Below the pieces are notes generated by a model. The model was not told the DNA's origin, did no database searches, and was given only the letters and a program-made list of their open reading frames with translations. The position numbers were made by a program, and so were the translations under genes. This document shows positions 1 to 12,900 of a DNA stretch of 64,000 bases, in pieces (position 1 is the first letter of the stretch; each line of letters opens with the position of its first letter). The DNA is taken from contig OW203724.1 of assembly GCA_934045075.1 (NCBI GenBank), positions 11,519,473-11,583,472 of the forward strand, in the 5' to 3' direction. This stretch comes from Yponomeuta sedellus (Eukaryota > Arthropoda > Insecta > Lepidoptera > Yponomeutidae).

Positions 1-553
1 TTACAACATCCTTAGAAACCCTAGTGCGCCCGTGTACCTACCTTCGGGAGAGATTTTCACTGTTGCCGCGGACCAGACCACAGCGAGCGTGTGATCTTAG
101 AGCATTGCAAGTCCCAGTCTGCAACACTGAGTTCTACTCCACCTCATTCTCTGTGCGTGCTGCTCATCAGTGGAACTCATTGCCGAGGGAAATCCGAGAC
201 AGTCCGTCTGTGTCACAGTTCCGTGCAAAACTGAAAGAGCACTTCCTTTCCAACGTATAATACTTTTATTTTTGTATAAGTATGTTTATTATTCTCTAAA
301 TATGTATGTCTAGAATTTTACTATAGTAACAATTTTATCTATTAATTTGAAATAGGTGATTTTAGATTTAATTTTTCTTGTTTAGCTATATTTGCCATCT
401 CCCGCTCTCTGTTTTTTTGGTCAGAATCTTTCTTAGGCTGGCTGGAAGAAATTTCTTTTGAAATAAGTCCGCCTTTGTACATCAACACTTACCTGTTATT
501 TAAGTTATTTTTCTGTTTCTTAATTTTTGTGCAATAAAGCGTAACAAACAAAC
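1..553 (+). mobile_element. 3' end of a non-LTR retrotransposon
   Basis: An open frame at 24-260 encodes the extreme C-terminus of a non-LTR reverse transcriptase ORF. The pattern F-S-V-R..H-Q-W-N-S-L-P-R-E-I-R followed by F-R-A-K-L-K is the usual tail of CR1/Jockey-like ORF2 proteins and ends in a stop. The next 290 bp are an AT-rich 3' UTR with the phrase 'aagtccgcctttgtacat' and a terminal 'aataaag' followed by a short CAAA-type repeat. The same UTR, in reverse orientation, recurs near 17950-18150 and 32637-32765, so this is an established family. The 5' part lies outside the window. Clade assignment is inference. Confidence 0.7.
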
Positions 554-609
554 ATTATCTCATTCTCATTTTGGCTGTCACTCGACTTTTTACGAAGAGA
601 GTAGTTTAC

Positions 610-790
610 GAATTATTTGGTAATGAAGTAAGAATTGGCTCCCTGGTCCCAAACTAGGATACCCTGTGCTATGGTTACCAAACCAGGCAAGGACATCACC
701 AACATGGAAATACACCCAGACTGAGGCCATTTCTTCTAATCTAGTACGGCGGCCTACAGTGGGAGCCGAACCCACGTCTTGTGTTTCGGT
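610..790 (-). repeat. SINE-like repeat, tRNA-type B box
   Basis: On the minus strand this stretch reads through a pol III B-box-like motif (gggttcggctcccac) and then a conserved body. Diverged copies of the body occur at 27240-27360, 58030-58165 and, in the opposite orientation, 61600-61690. The shared core on the plus strand is 'aggataccctgtgctatgg'. I infer a tRNA-derived SINE; exact ends are not resolved. Confidence 0.5.
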
Positions 791-902
791 AGTCAAGCGT
801 GTACTAGACCTTCGAGGCAGTCATATCGAATGATATTTGTCATAAGAAACGTATATTTTGGAATCCGGTTTACGGAATATCATTTTGGCGTAAATCCCGC
901 AG

Positions 903-3900
903 GTGAAGTGAATTGCGACAGGCACGGCCATCTGTGCGCCTCATTGGGAGGGGCGCCGGGCGCGTGGGGCGCGCTGAAGGCGGGCGGCGCGTGGCAGAGG
1001 GCGGCGCGGCGCCCCCGCGTCTTCTTGGGAGGGGCGCCCTTCGCCAACCGCCTCCACACGCTCTCACAAGCCGAGGCCACCCGGATCGTGCGTGGAGGTT
1101 CGTAGTTTAAGAGCTGACGACAGCCAATTGAGTTGTGTCATAAACAATTTTGCTAAATGGGTCAGTATATCGAAGTGAAAAAGATATTACGTTATTATTG
1201 AGATATTCCAGATAACGTAGTTGTGTCTGACTCAAACAGATTAATTATTATTCAACATCTTTCTGTAAAAATACATAAATAAAAAAGAATTCGCAATCCG
1301 ACTGCTGCGCATAGACTACTGAGCAGCCACGACTCCAATTGAATACTGTGACTCATTGCGAGGTAGGTACCCGCCTGCTCAGCTGTCAGGTTTTTGGTAT
1401 TTTTTTTAATAAAGCTTTCTACTAGTATTTTCACATAACAAGTTTGGATTGTAATCTTGTGTTCTCTCATATCTTCTAGATGCAGGAGTATGGCTGCTTG
1501 CGGTGATTCCCCCACAGCAGTCGTGGGAGGATGTCGAGGAAGCCTTCGTCGAGGCTAGCCGTCATCTGGAGCGGGATGGCGATATACAAGTAAGCGATAT
1601 ACAAAATAAGTAGAGAGATGTCCATGGATAAATAAATTAGTAACCATTTGACAGCAAATATTTGACGTCTTGCACCAGCAAATATTTGCCTGGAAATAGT
1701 GTGGTGATGTGAGGTTTACCTTTGTTATTTGGTACAAAATGTCTTAGTAAGTTTTTGAATATTATCTTCAGATAGGTACAGGTGATAAATAGATAAGATA
1801 AAATACTAGATTTTTTGCCAAGGCAGTAAACATTAATTTTGAAGGCGAGAGTGTTTCTTTGAATCCAGAGCGGAGCGCAGGATTTTAGAGTAGTGGACCC
1901 TGACCGCAGCTGTAAGTATAAAATAGAATGTTTATTTATCACATCTTGGGGTCCCATATTATGTTCTCTGGAGTTAATAGAATATTTACTTTCTTTGTCG
2001 CTGCTTGAAGACACACTATTTTTTTTTAAAGCTTATTAGAATCAGAATTTGAGTCTGTAATTATTTACAAAGGCGGAGGAATCCACTTCCTGCGTTTTTA
2101 TTATTTTTCTTCGCGCGCTGTTTTTTATCGTGCAGACAGTTACTTGTTCATACCTCAGATTAATTAATCATTAATATGAGCATCAGATTAGAATACAGTA
2201 GACGAAGATAAGAGAAGTGCCCTGCGATTGGACGTATAATAGGCTACATAAAAAAACTACTTCTCTAACAGACCTGGAACTTATGAAAGTTTGCAAGTGT
2301 ATGTAATTCGTATGACAATACAATAATTTTGTATCATCGAGCTAATCTGATGGTGAAGACAGCAGTGGATAGTGGAATTCCTAGACTCCACTGCGCCATC
2401 TATTGTTAGATGTCTAATGTCATTGTTTTCAACAGCAGCAACAGCATGAAGTTCAGGCGCTGTACATTTGGTCGGCGCTAGTACATAGTATAGAATTGAA
2501 AAAGTTGAATAAAAAACAACACGCTTTTATCGGCAATGCACTAAAGCCAGTGGTAAAATTCAATGCTGAAGCCAAAAAATTGTGAGACGCGTTCTGGTGT
2601 CTTTTAATTTATTTCGTGGATGTCCTTTTAATTAATTTAGACTAAGAGCACTCGCTTTTGCCTTCTCCTCCTTATTTCAGTGCATATAACGCCACTTCTG
2701 ACCGTCAGATCTGCGTATTTCTTTCTTCTCTTTGCCAAGCGAAATAGATCTTCGACGCTAGCAGCTCTATTCTCTGATGTCACCATGCCATGTTTTTCTT
2801 TTCTGATTCACATGAAAAACTTTATTTTATTGCCATAAAAGGGTCAAACTAGAATACTCTGTATTATAATGGCCATCCAGACCTCCGCTCAAAAGTGACA
2901 ATGTCTTAATTATTGTATTTTTATCTCTTGCTGCTAAAAATTACGAAATTAGAAAATTGTTTTCTACTTTTCGAGCAAATTACAAACTAAAGCTTGTTGT
3001 TTTCACCATCTTTCCGTCTTATTTATAAAAACACGGTAAAGGAAAAGACTTAACCACAGATTAATTAACTATCTCTGAGGAATGTTTTGCAGGAATCTTA
3101 TGTTTTTAAAAAAAGATCGTTTGTTTCCAGCTGGGGATAATATCGTGCAAGTCCACGACCGGGCCGCCGTGTCACCTCGCGCACGGAGAGCCCGCCATCT
3201 TGCTTCAAAATAGGACGGACAGCCATGTGTTCCCGGGTGACCTGCACTCCGCGTCGCTCCTCGAATTTGTACGCCTGCTAAAAGATGACCCCGGTAATGT
3301 TCTGGGTTTCCTTATCGATATCGATCAACCCGTATATGTCGCCACTGCTGGGGCACGGGTCTTCCTGCATCGCAGGAAGGTTAGGCCATACTCCACCACG
3401 AGGGCCAAGTTCGGGTCGGTGAAAGATTGTAAGACAGTCGCGGGACTTACTGACAGAATAGTATTTTCTAAGGTTAACACGAGCAGTAGACATAATTAAA
3501 ACTGTTTTTATACGGATTTATGCTCGTTTATTAAATTTTTTACAATTTTCCAACGTTTCGGCACTTTTTCAGGTGTTTTTGCCGAGGGTAGTAAACTAAC
3601 CGTTAATGATTTCTAAAAGACACCTGTCACCTCAGTCATCCGGGACCACGGCACCTGAAAAAGTGCCGAAACGTTGGAAAATTGTAAAAAATTTAATAAT
3701 TTAAAATCTGTTGATAGAATCCATAAGACTCATTATGGAACTCTATTTAATCGTGCGTAATTTTTTTGTTTGTCCTTGTTATGAAGCAAATCTTGTTAAT
3801 ATTGTAAATATTGATGTCTGGGAATCGATACGCCAGAACCGAAGGCACTGAGATACCTCTTTGCGTAGAACAGGCTGAAAACATCCTTTTTAATACAGTT

Positions 3901-6900
3901 GCTCAAAAAGTGGCATATTGTAGGGACGTATAGCGTGCGGGATGTGGGCTATTACACACTCGTGCTTTTTTTTACCTTTCCCGCACTCGTGCGTATTCTT
4001 TCCCAACTGTCAAAATAATAACAAAAACCAACCATGAAGTTTTTACTAAAAAAATCATAGCAGTTTTTATGAGCTACTAATTCGTTTCAATATCAGATTT
4101 AATGATTTGTTTGAATGATTTAAGTTAGGTTTCATTTAATTTCATCTCATTAAATTTCATTTTCATTTCATATCAATAAAAAAATTCTACTGAAGACTTG
4201 GCTGTATGGGCATAGTTCCCTTTGCCTACTAGAATGGGTGAAGAAAAAAAAACTGCTTATATTTTTTTACGGTTGGCGCCATTTTCCAAATAATTTTTCT
4301 TTATTTTTTTCGCAACTGTATTAAAAATAGTCGTTCAGTACACGTGCGGAACCGTCATTGCAACTTGTTCCGACTGTCAACCCTCGCCTTCGGCTGCGCC
4401 TCGGCTCGGGTAGACATTTGTCGGAACTCTTTGCAATGACAGCCTTTCCGCACTTGTAATGAAATATGCTATTTCAAAATTTTTTCACGAACGAAGTGAT
4501 GGGCAGCAGGTAGTTTTATAGAAATAGAGGGTAACCTAGATGTTAACGGGTCCGCAGTGGTGCAGCTAAGCGAGCAGCAGTTGGTGGCGGTGGCGGCGGG
4601 CCGCGCGGCGCCCTGGCTGGTGGCCTTCCTGCCGCGCCGCTGCCCGCGCCGCGCGGCGCTGGCGCACCAGTGGCGCCGCGTGGCCGACAAGGTGAGTCGG
4701 CTTTAGGAGTGGGTCGGCACTGTAATTTTCAATGACGAGACGAAACCGTTTTTCCGACAGGAAAACTAGTCATCAAAGCAGTCTCGTCAGTGATTGGTTT
4801 TGTTTGGATGCAATTGTCGTCTTTATTGTATGGAGATAAAGGTCATAGTTGTATGATGGCGACCAATCAAGACAGAAAAACAAGCCATATAAGCAGTCTC
4901 GTCAGTGACTGGTTTTGTTTGATGCAATTGCCGTCTTTATTGTATGGAGATAAAGTTTATATTTCTATGATCCCTACAGAAATCAAAGCAGTCTCGTCAG
5001 TGACTGGTTCTGTGTGATGCAATTGTCTTTATTGTATCGAGATAAAGTTCATATTTGAACTTTATCTCGATACAATAAAGACGATGACGTCTCGCGAAAC
5101 AGTCTCATCCGTGAACCAGTATCGTCTCGAAAATAGTCTCGACGCGTAGGTAGTCCGTGCCAAGCGTCGCGCGTCGTTTCGTCTCGTCACAATACAAGTC
5201 TCGTCGAGACACTGGTTTAGTGACGAGACAGCTTTTTTCGAAATCGGAAAACGGTACGTCCGTTCCTGGCAGTGAAACGGTATTTTTAAACGGTGCGTCT
5301 TAGGAACGCTCACCCCTAGTCGGCTTACAAATCACATCACACTAATACCATGAAGGCGAAAGTTTGTGAGTGCGTGTTTGTTACTTCTTCACGTCGAAAC
5401 GACTGGAGCGATCTTAATAAAATTTGGTATGAAGTTAGCTGTCACCCTGGATTGACACGTAGGCTTTGTTTTATTGCGGGAAAATATGTTATTCCTTTGG
5501 GAAAATCGATAAACCGCGGGTAACACCGCGGGGCACAGCTAGTGTTACATAAATACCACCTCTGCGTCTGCGTATCCGACTGGAGTTCGTTAGAATGCAT
5601 GTAGCATAATATATATGTAAAATTACGGAACTGAAAATGCATGCCTGGTAACGTTTCGTGTACGGAAACACTAAACACGTCCAGGTCAGCAGAGCTACTC
5701 GAAACGCTATGCCATCGCGTCCCGTAACCAGACTAATAAGCTAACATGATGCGAACACCAAACCAAAACTCCTTCCCCAACTAGGTTCACGCTTTGTCAC
5801 ATCAATGTTGTCCTTTTTTGCGAATGAGGTTTGTCAGGATCGCGGGAAATTGCGGACTCTGGTCTCTGCCTACCCGCCTGGGATACATTGAGTTTATGTA
5901 ATGTAATTGTGTTCGCAGTTGCGACCAATCCCCTCGTACCGCGTGGGCATGCTGGACTGCGCTCGCGCCGACATAGCCTTCTGCGACAACGTGCGCGCGC
6001 CCGCCGTGCGAGTATACCCGGCCCGCTCGCAACAGGCGCATGTGTGAGTTCAGGTAGAACCGCACTGATCCTACGTACGCTATGCATGTCACGTGACGTG
6101 GTAATACATACGGGACGCTTATTAAAACCTCTTTAAAATTATGGGATCTTATTCTGGGAGTGAATTTGAATAAAATACAGATTTAAAATGAATATGGCCT
6201 ATAATCCAAGAAAATATATTGGATTATAAATTACATTACACAGCCTTACCACATCAGTGGGCTGTTCCTATCCATTTTCCAATCGTAGTGTTCTCTATCT
6301 ATCTATATCCTGCGCGCCATACGCGTAAGATGTAGAATGGCACTTGTTCTGGCGACATCCATTGCGAGGCCGATCACGTTAGGGCAGGTCGGTCGTCTCG
6401 TAACAATCGTAGGCTAAGTGTGTCTTGAAGCATAGAAATTCAGATCTCTCGAGTCGTCACATGTGTAGCGTATGTAGGATCAGTGTGAATCTAGCTTCAT
6501 TCGTTCTTTGTTAGAATGCTAGGGCCCTGTTCCATAAAAAAATAAATTTGTTGTGAAACAATTCAGTAACATAACATGTTATGTAAAAATACATTTGTTA
6601 TGAAACAAGTTAGTCATAGGTTGAAATGCGTTTCTTAAAGCAACAACTACTGACCCCTGCGTTATGCTCGTAAATGAGTGCTGTTCGTGTGTCTGGCCGC
6701 AGCACTTATGTTTTCCTTACTTTTGTAACAGAATTCACGAATGCTTTGGCATTTAAAGTCATTGATGGCAATCATGAAATCTTGATCTTGATCTGGAATT
6801 TTTTGAAAGTGAAGCGATCGAGGAGCGCGGGAAAAATTTTGATTGCTAGTTTCTTCACTTTGACGGGGTACCTAATTTCAATTCCACTTCGAGACCAAAG

Positions 6901-9900
6901 CAGCATCAACGCTGAATGGTATAGCACAAAATGCCTGCCAGAAGTTTTTTTTTGAATTGAGCAACAAGCGACCGAACACCGGGCTCCGCGGGGTCCTTCT
7001 TCACTACAACAACGCGCCCGTGCACTCTGCGATCAAAACGAGGGACTTCCTGGACTCCACACCGGTCAGAGTCTTGGGACACCCTCCTTACAGTCCTGAT
7101 TTGACGCATGAAACTTTGTATAGAGGCTGGTGGAGAGTTCTTTGCAAAGATTTAATAAAAATATTTTTCATCCCACCATCTCGGAAAGAGTATTTTTAAT
7201 CTTCAATATCTGAGTGGAAAAGCCGTTTTTATTCTCTAGAGGATAAAGTAAATTGAATTTAGAACATCGTGTGCACTAAGTTTGTGAATTAAAAAAGTGT
7301 ACCTATCTGTGATTGTAAACGTTTTTTCACCTCAGCAGCTCAAACATACTGGGTTTACTGCTTAATAACAGTGAGGGAAACGCGTTTTCCCTGCGAGAGT
7401 GAGGGAAAGTGATTTGAATTAAGAATGCTGCGAATTATCATTATGTACGAAACACGTCATTCGAAGTTCGATTTATCAAATTTCAGAATACCCAAACAAT
7501 AAAACGTTCGGAAACTAATAAACCTTTGATACTCGCTGCGCTCGTGATTCAATTTTAGAATCCTTCGCTTGCTCGGTCATCAAAATTGAACACGCGGTTA
7601 AAAAGCAACTTTGCACTCTTGTATAACAAATAACTATTTTTATAGAAGTTAGTTTTTTAGTTTCTTAAAACTTACTGAGTGTCCCACGTATGTATAGGAG
7701 ACAACTGATGTATCAGATTTAATATGACTTGAGAAAAGAGTGTCAGAGTGGAGTTTTATTGCAGAATTTGTCTTCTAACATACAACTTTGCACCGTATTT
7801 AATAAAAACAGCATTAAGACCAGATCATCAACATCTACTTTCTTCATCTACCACCGTTTAACAACATACATCTGCTGTGTGACAGGGAGAGAGTTGCACA
7901 CTCTCTTTTCTCTTCTTCCTGTGCCTCTCCACTGATGGAGGTTGGCCGTCAGCTCCGCATATTCGTCTTACCAAGCGAAATAGGTCTTCGACGCTGGCTA
8001 CATCCGTCCATTCCCTGATGTGCCTGAGCCACGACTTTCTTCTTATCCCAACACTCCTACTTCACTCAAACTTGCTCATCATTTTAACTTCAAGAAGTCG
8101 GTACCTACCTATCGTATCGCAACACTTTACCTCGATAACTAATAGATATTCTTCTTTTTAATAGATATTCTTCTTTTTTTCTAGTTAACATTAATTCTCG
8201 GGAACGATTGGCGCGTTTTAGGAATTCCAAATTGACAAATGGACCCAGTTTATTTTCAAAATCCTTTGGTAGCACCACATCTCAAATGCCTTCAGCTTCT
8301 TGCAGGTCGCTTCCTCAAGCGTCTAACTTCACAACCATACATTGCAATTGGCCAGATGTAGCATTGAAGCATCATTATTCGGAGGTCTATGTTGAGGTCT
8401 CGGTCGCACAACACCTTCTTCATTTTGTTGAAGGACGCACGGGCAATTTCTATCCGGTTCTTAATCTCTTGATCAGACTCCCATGTCTCGTGGACGGATG
8501 TGCCTAAGTATATAGTTGTACTTCTTGACTCTCTCCAAATTAGTTCCTGCCAATGTGATTACCGGGTTCATATCTTTCTTTCTTGACACCAACATATATT
8601 TCGTTTTGGAAAGGTTAATCGAAAGCTCCGGTTTTTGACTGCACTTGTACGAGGGGCGGCTGAAAAATTTTGAGCCTAAGTACTTCTAAGAATCACTAAT
8701 GACTCGCAATGTGCATCACTAATTGCGCGTATTCTAAGTAGTATAAATACCAAGTTTCATGTCATTATCATCATTACGCTTCTAGTAATTGAACATTAAA
8801 CAACACCATGTCTGAGTCATCCGCGTTTTGCACGAAATTGGAGTACAGAGCTGTCATAAAATTCCTCACCAAGAAGAACAAAACGCCGACAAAAATATTT
8901 GAAGAAATGTCTGCAGTTTATGGGGATTCTGCACCTTCATTTGCCACCGTAAAACGTTGGACACGTGAATTCAAACACGGCAGGGAGTCGCTCGAAGATG
9001 ATCCCAGGTCAGGACGTCCAAACACCGCCGTTACCGAAGAAAATATTGAAAAAGTGAAAAACCTTGTTCTCGAAGATCGGCGAATCAAGATGTGGCAGAT
9101 AGCTGAATCCATAGGCATCAGCAAGGAGCGAATTGGTGACATTTTGCACAATCATTTGCACATGAAAAAGGTGTGCGCGCGATGGGTGCCAAAAATGCTC
9201 ACGCCACTGGACAGGCAGCGTCGAGTCACAACTTCGAAGGAGTTTTTGGACATCTGTGGCGATAATCCTGACGATGTTTTTTCTCGCCTCGTCACTGTCG
9301 ATGAAACATGGATCCGGCAGTACGATCCGGAGTCAAAACAAGAGTCAATGCAATGGATAGCAAAGGGAGAAAAGCCGCCACGGAAATTCAAAGTGGAAAG
9401 ATCGGCTTCCAAGCTCATGGCCACTGTTTTTTGGGATTGCGAAGGAATTTTGTTCATCGTCTACCTTCCCAAAAATACTACAATGAACGGAGTCTATTAC
9501 GCCGTATTGTTGACAAAAGTCCGTCAAGTGGTTGTCGAGAAAAGGAGAGGCAAACTGGCGAAAGGAGTCCTGTTTTTGCAGGACAATGCGCCCGTGCACA
9601 CTGCCCGAGTTGCGAGACGTGCCCTCGCCGAAACAGGATTTGAAGAAATCAACCACCCACCCTACAGTCCAGACCTGGCTCCTAGTGATTATTTTCTTTT
9701 TTCAAATTTGAAAAAGGACCTCCGAGGACGAAGATTTTCCAGTGACGAAGAAATGAAGGCGGCCGTAAACGAGCATTTTGAAGGCAAAGACGGCGAATAT
9801 TTTTTTACCGGGTTAAAAGCTCTTTTAAACAAATGTAAGAAGTTTATTGAAATAGAGGGAGATTACATTGTAAAATATTTTTTTTATATATTTCTATCAG

Positions 9901-12900
9901 CATTTTTGGGCTCAAAACTTTTCAGCCGCCCCTCGTACACTCCATCAATTATCATCTGCAGATCTTCAAACGCAGAAGCTACTCCGTAGCACTCTTTTAC
10001 CCATAAAATATTTGTGAGTAGCAATTTTATAAACTGGTTTATAGTTCATCATCATTATCCGCCCACCGTTGCCCACTGCTGGTTATCAACCAACTGCTCG
10101 GCAACTTTTTGTTGCTGCGGTGTGGTGGTACGTGAAATCGAAAATTAGTTACAACGTAATGAATTTACGTTTGTTGAATGTCTATGTAGGTACAATTTAA
10201 TAACAACTCTGCCTTCGCAGTGAAATTGTAGTGAAGAAAAAAATCATGTGAAATTCATGTCATTCATTCATTTGTTCAAAACTATTCTGTAAATTTTAAT
10301 GAGACCCATATTTCACGCTTAGAGTTATGGGTCTAATCACGATTGAATCCATAAGGTAAGCGGTGTGTCATAAGCTGTTTGACCCGTTCCGCGGTGGGCA
10401 CGCGTGGTAATTAAGCCCATACTCTCTCTCTCTCTCTCTCTCTGAGAGAAGGCCTGTGCCCTGCAGTGAAACTTTGTAGGCAATATAAAAAAATATATAC
10501 CTATAAATCCCTGAGATCGAACGCTCCACTCCAGCGAACAACCATAGAGAAAACATCAACGGGCGCCGATGTTAATAACTTAATTCACGTAAAAAGTTAA
10601 ACTAGGTGTTCATGTTAAGCCTGCGTTTTAAAGCGCTCATGGCCTAGTGGCACCGAGTGATGGTAATCAATCACTAAAGTCAAGCAACAACAGGCGCGGT
10701 CAGGTGATGGATGGGTGACCATGCCGTGACTACCGCTAGTGGAATTTTTTCCGAGCGCTTCGGCACGTTAAGCCGTTGGTGCCGGCTGTCATGTAATGGC
10801 AGTCGTTAAGCCATGTCAGAGGCCTTATGGGCGGCTTGATAACTGCTGATAGTAAGGCCCGCCGCCACTGTCTTACAATCCTCCACCAACCCGGACTTGG
10901 CCCCCGTGGTGGAGTATGGCCTAACCTTCCCGCGATGCAGGAAGATACCCGTACCCCAGCAGTGGGAACATACCTACCTCCAAAGGATCGATACCATATG
11001 TTATGCCTGTACCAAACAATGGCAATCTTTCACGTGTGGTATAGACAGATAGGATATGATTCATACTTATGCAGCCTGTTATTGAATTAAAACTGACCTG
11101 AAAAACGTTTCTCCAGTATCGATAATTGAATAGTTTCTTATTTTACAAAGAATTAAGTATAATTTAAACTTTTGCTTAATGGAAGTGGTTAAATTACCGA
11201 TACTCGTACTGAAGAAACGGTTTCCTGGTTTTATCAATTTAATGACACCTCATACGAACCTGTCCACAGTGCCAACATGGAAAACCTGGCGCAGGCGCCG
11301 TATCTCCTGGAGTGGGCGCTGACACAGCTGCATCCCATAGAGCATTTTACCTGGCATTCCTTCTCACAGCGCGTCATTGCTGAGGAGCTAGCGCCTAGCA
11401 GGTAACTAAATAAAAACAAGACCTCATTCATGAACATTACACGGGTCACAATTCCCCTCTGGTTTCGATGGAAATAACGCGTTAAGTAATGTAGTACGAG
11501 TAATACGAGGGTCAAACTGAAAGTCTTTAAGAACTGGCCATTTGTAAACAGTATAACTAATAAAAAAAAATAATTATATTTTGATAATGGAACTCATTGC
11601 CAATATCATTGAGTATGTATTTCATTTTTTTTGTCATTTGCTTCACCACTTCGTCATCATAAGTTTTAAATCAACCTTTCGTAAGCGAACATTATTAGAC
11701 AATCTCGCGAATAACATAATGTAGTATAAAATAATTAAGATTAAGTTGCATGTTCCCAGTCCCAGTCCTAAGGGCCGGTTCCTGAATTGAGAATTTAACT
11801 ATAAGTTAGTTAAATTCTCAATTTAAGTAACGTTCTGTCACACTCTTTGCGGAAAAGTTCTAAGAGACAGCAATGTAGTTCTTTAAAAACTTACTTAGCG
11901 GAATTCCCAAATCAGAAACTGGCCTTAAGTAGCATCTTTTAATTGGCTGCAAATTATTTCATAATTCTTATTTGCAATAGCCTAATATTTCCTGGCCGTC
12001 TATCTCGACCTTTGACTGTGAAATAAACCCGTATTGCTATCCACATAGAGTATGTCAACAAACGTGTGGTTTGCGACTTCGCTACATGACGAAGCAACAG
12101 TATTTTTTGCATCGAATTAAACAACAGACTCTAGGTACGACCCGTTAAATTTGACTCATTAAAAGTCTTTGTACAATAATATCGTACTCTTAAATTCTTC
12201 CTTAATTTAAACAGCGGCAAGAAACCGTGGCTTGTCTACTTCCATTCGCCGCGCTGCCATCACTGTTACGAGATGTACGCGGATTTCGCTATAGCGGCCA
12301 TTGTAAGTTGAACCTTACTTATCACTCGCCATTTTGGGCCTTCTGCTCCTTTCAGTTGGTTTCCATGTCTTCCCGTCTTTATTTCAGCCTTTAGCTGCCG
12401 AGGTCTGACGAATTAAATTCGTCATTCGTTTGAATTAGGTGAACAAGGATAAGGATAGAAGGGGGTGTCAAATATGCTTACTGTCGAGCTTCAAATTGTT
12501 TGTGGGTCATTCACATACTATACAAGGCTTTGCCAATTTGTGTTACAATTTGATGCATTTGTTTAATAATTTTGTCAAATTTATGCAAAATAGGTGCGGC
12601 GGAGTTGGATTAGGTTAAGCTTTGAAATATTGTTCGTTTTGATGTAGGTATATTTACATACTTCGTATTATTATTATCTTTGTTTGTAGGTTGTTAAACA
12701 ATTATGTTTCTTCTTCAAAAGCTTTTCCTTTTCTAAAAGTTTTTGTCAATTCTCTACTTACCATAAGTGTTTTATTTTTTCCAGCTTTTGGAAAACGCTT
12801 TGCAAGTGGGCAAGGTAAACTGCCTGGAGCAGCGAGGGCTGTGCCAACATGAACAAATCACGTCGTACCCATCTCTCAGGCTGTATCTGAGCAGAAACGA

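Larger units (their letters stand above)
8190..10020 (-). mobile_element. RTE-type reverse transcriptase fragment split by a mariner
   Basis: The minus strand on both sides of the mariner (9938-10020 and 8190-8647) encodes parts of one RTE-type RT. Upstream of the insertion: A-S-A-F-E-D-L-Q-M-I-I-D-G-V. Downstream: S-K-T-K-Y-M-L-V-S, V-K-K-Y-N-Y-I-G-T-S-V-H-E-T-W, E-I-K-N-R-I-E-I-A-R and F-E-M-W-C-Y-R-R-I-L-K. The mariner interrupts the reading at a TA dinucleotide. The fragment is truncated at both ends and frameshifted near 8300. Confidence 0.75.

Noticed and set aside
870..1080. Arg/Ala-rich ORFs in the GC-rich segment
   Set aside because: The plus frame with VNCDRHGHLC joins in phase with the next DNAJC10-like exon; the other frames are by-products of GC-rich codons.
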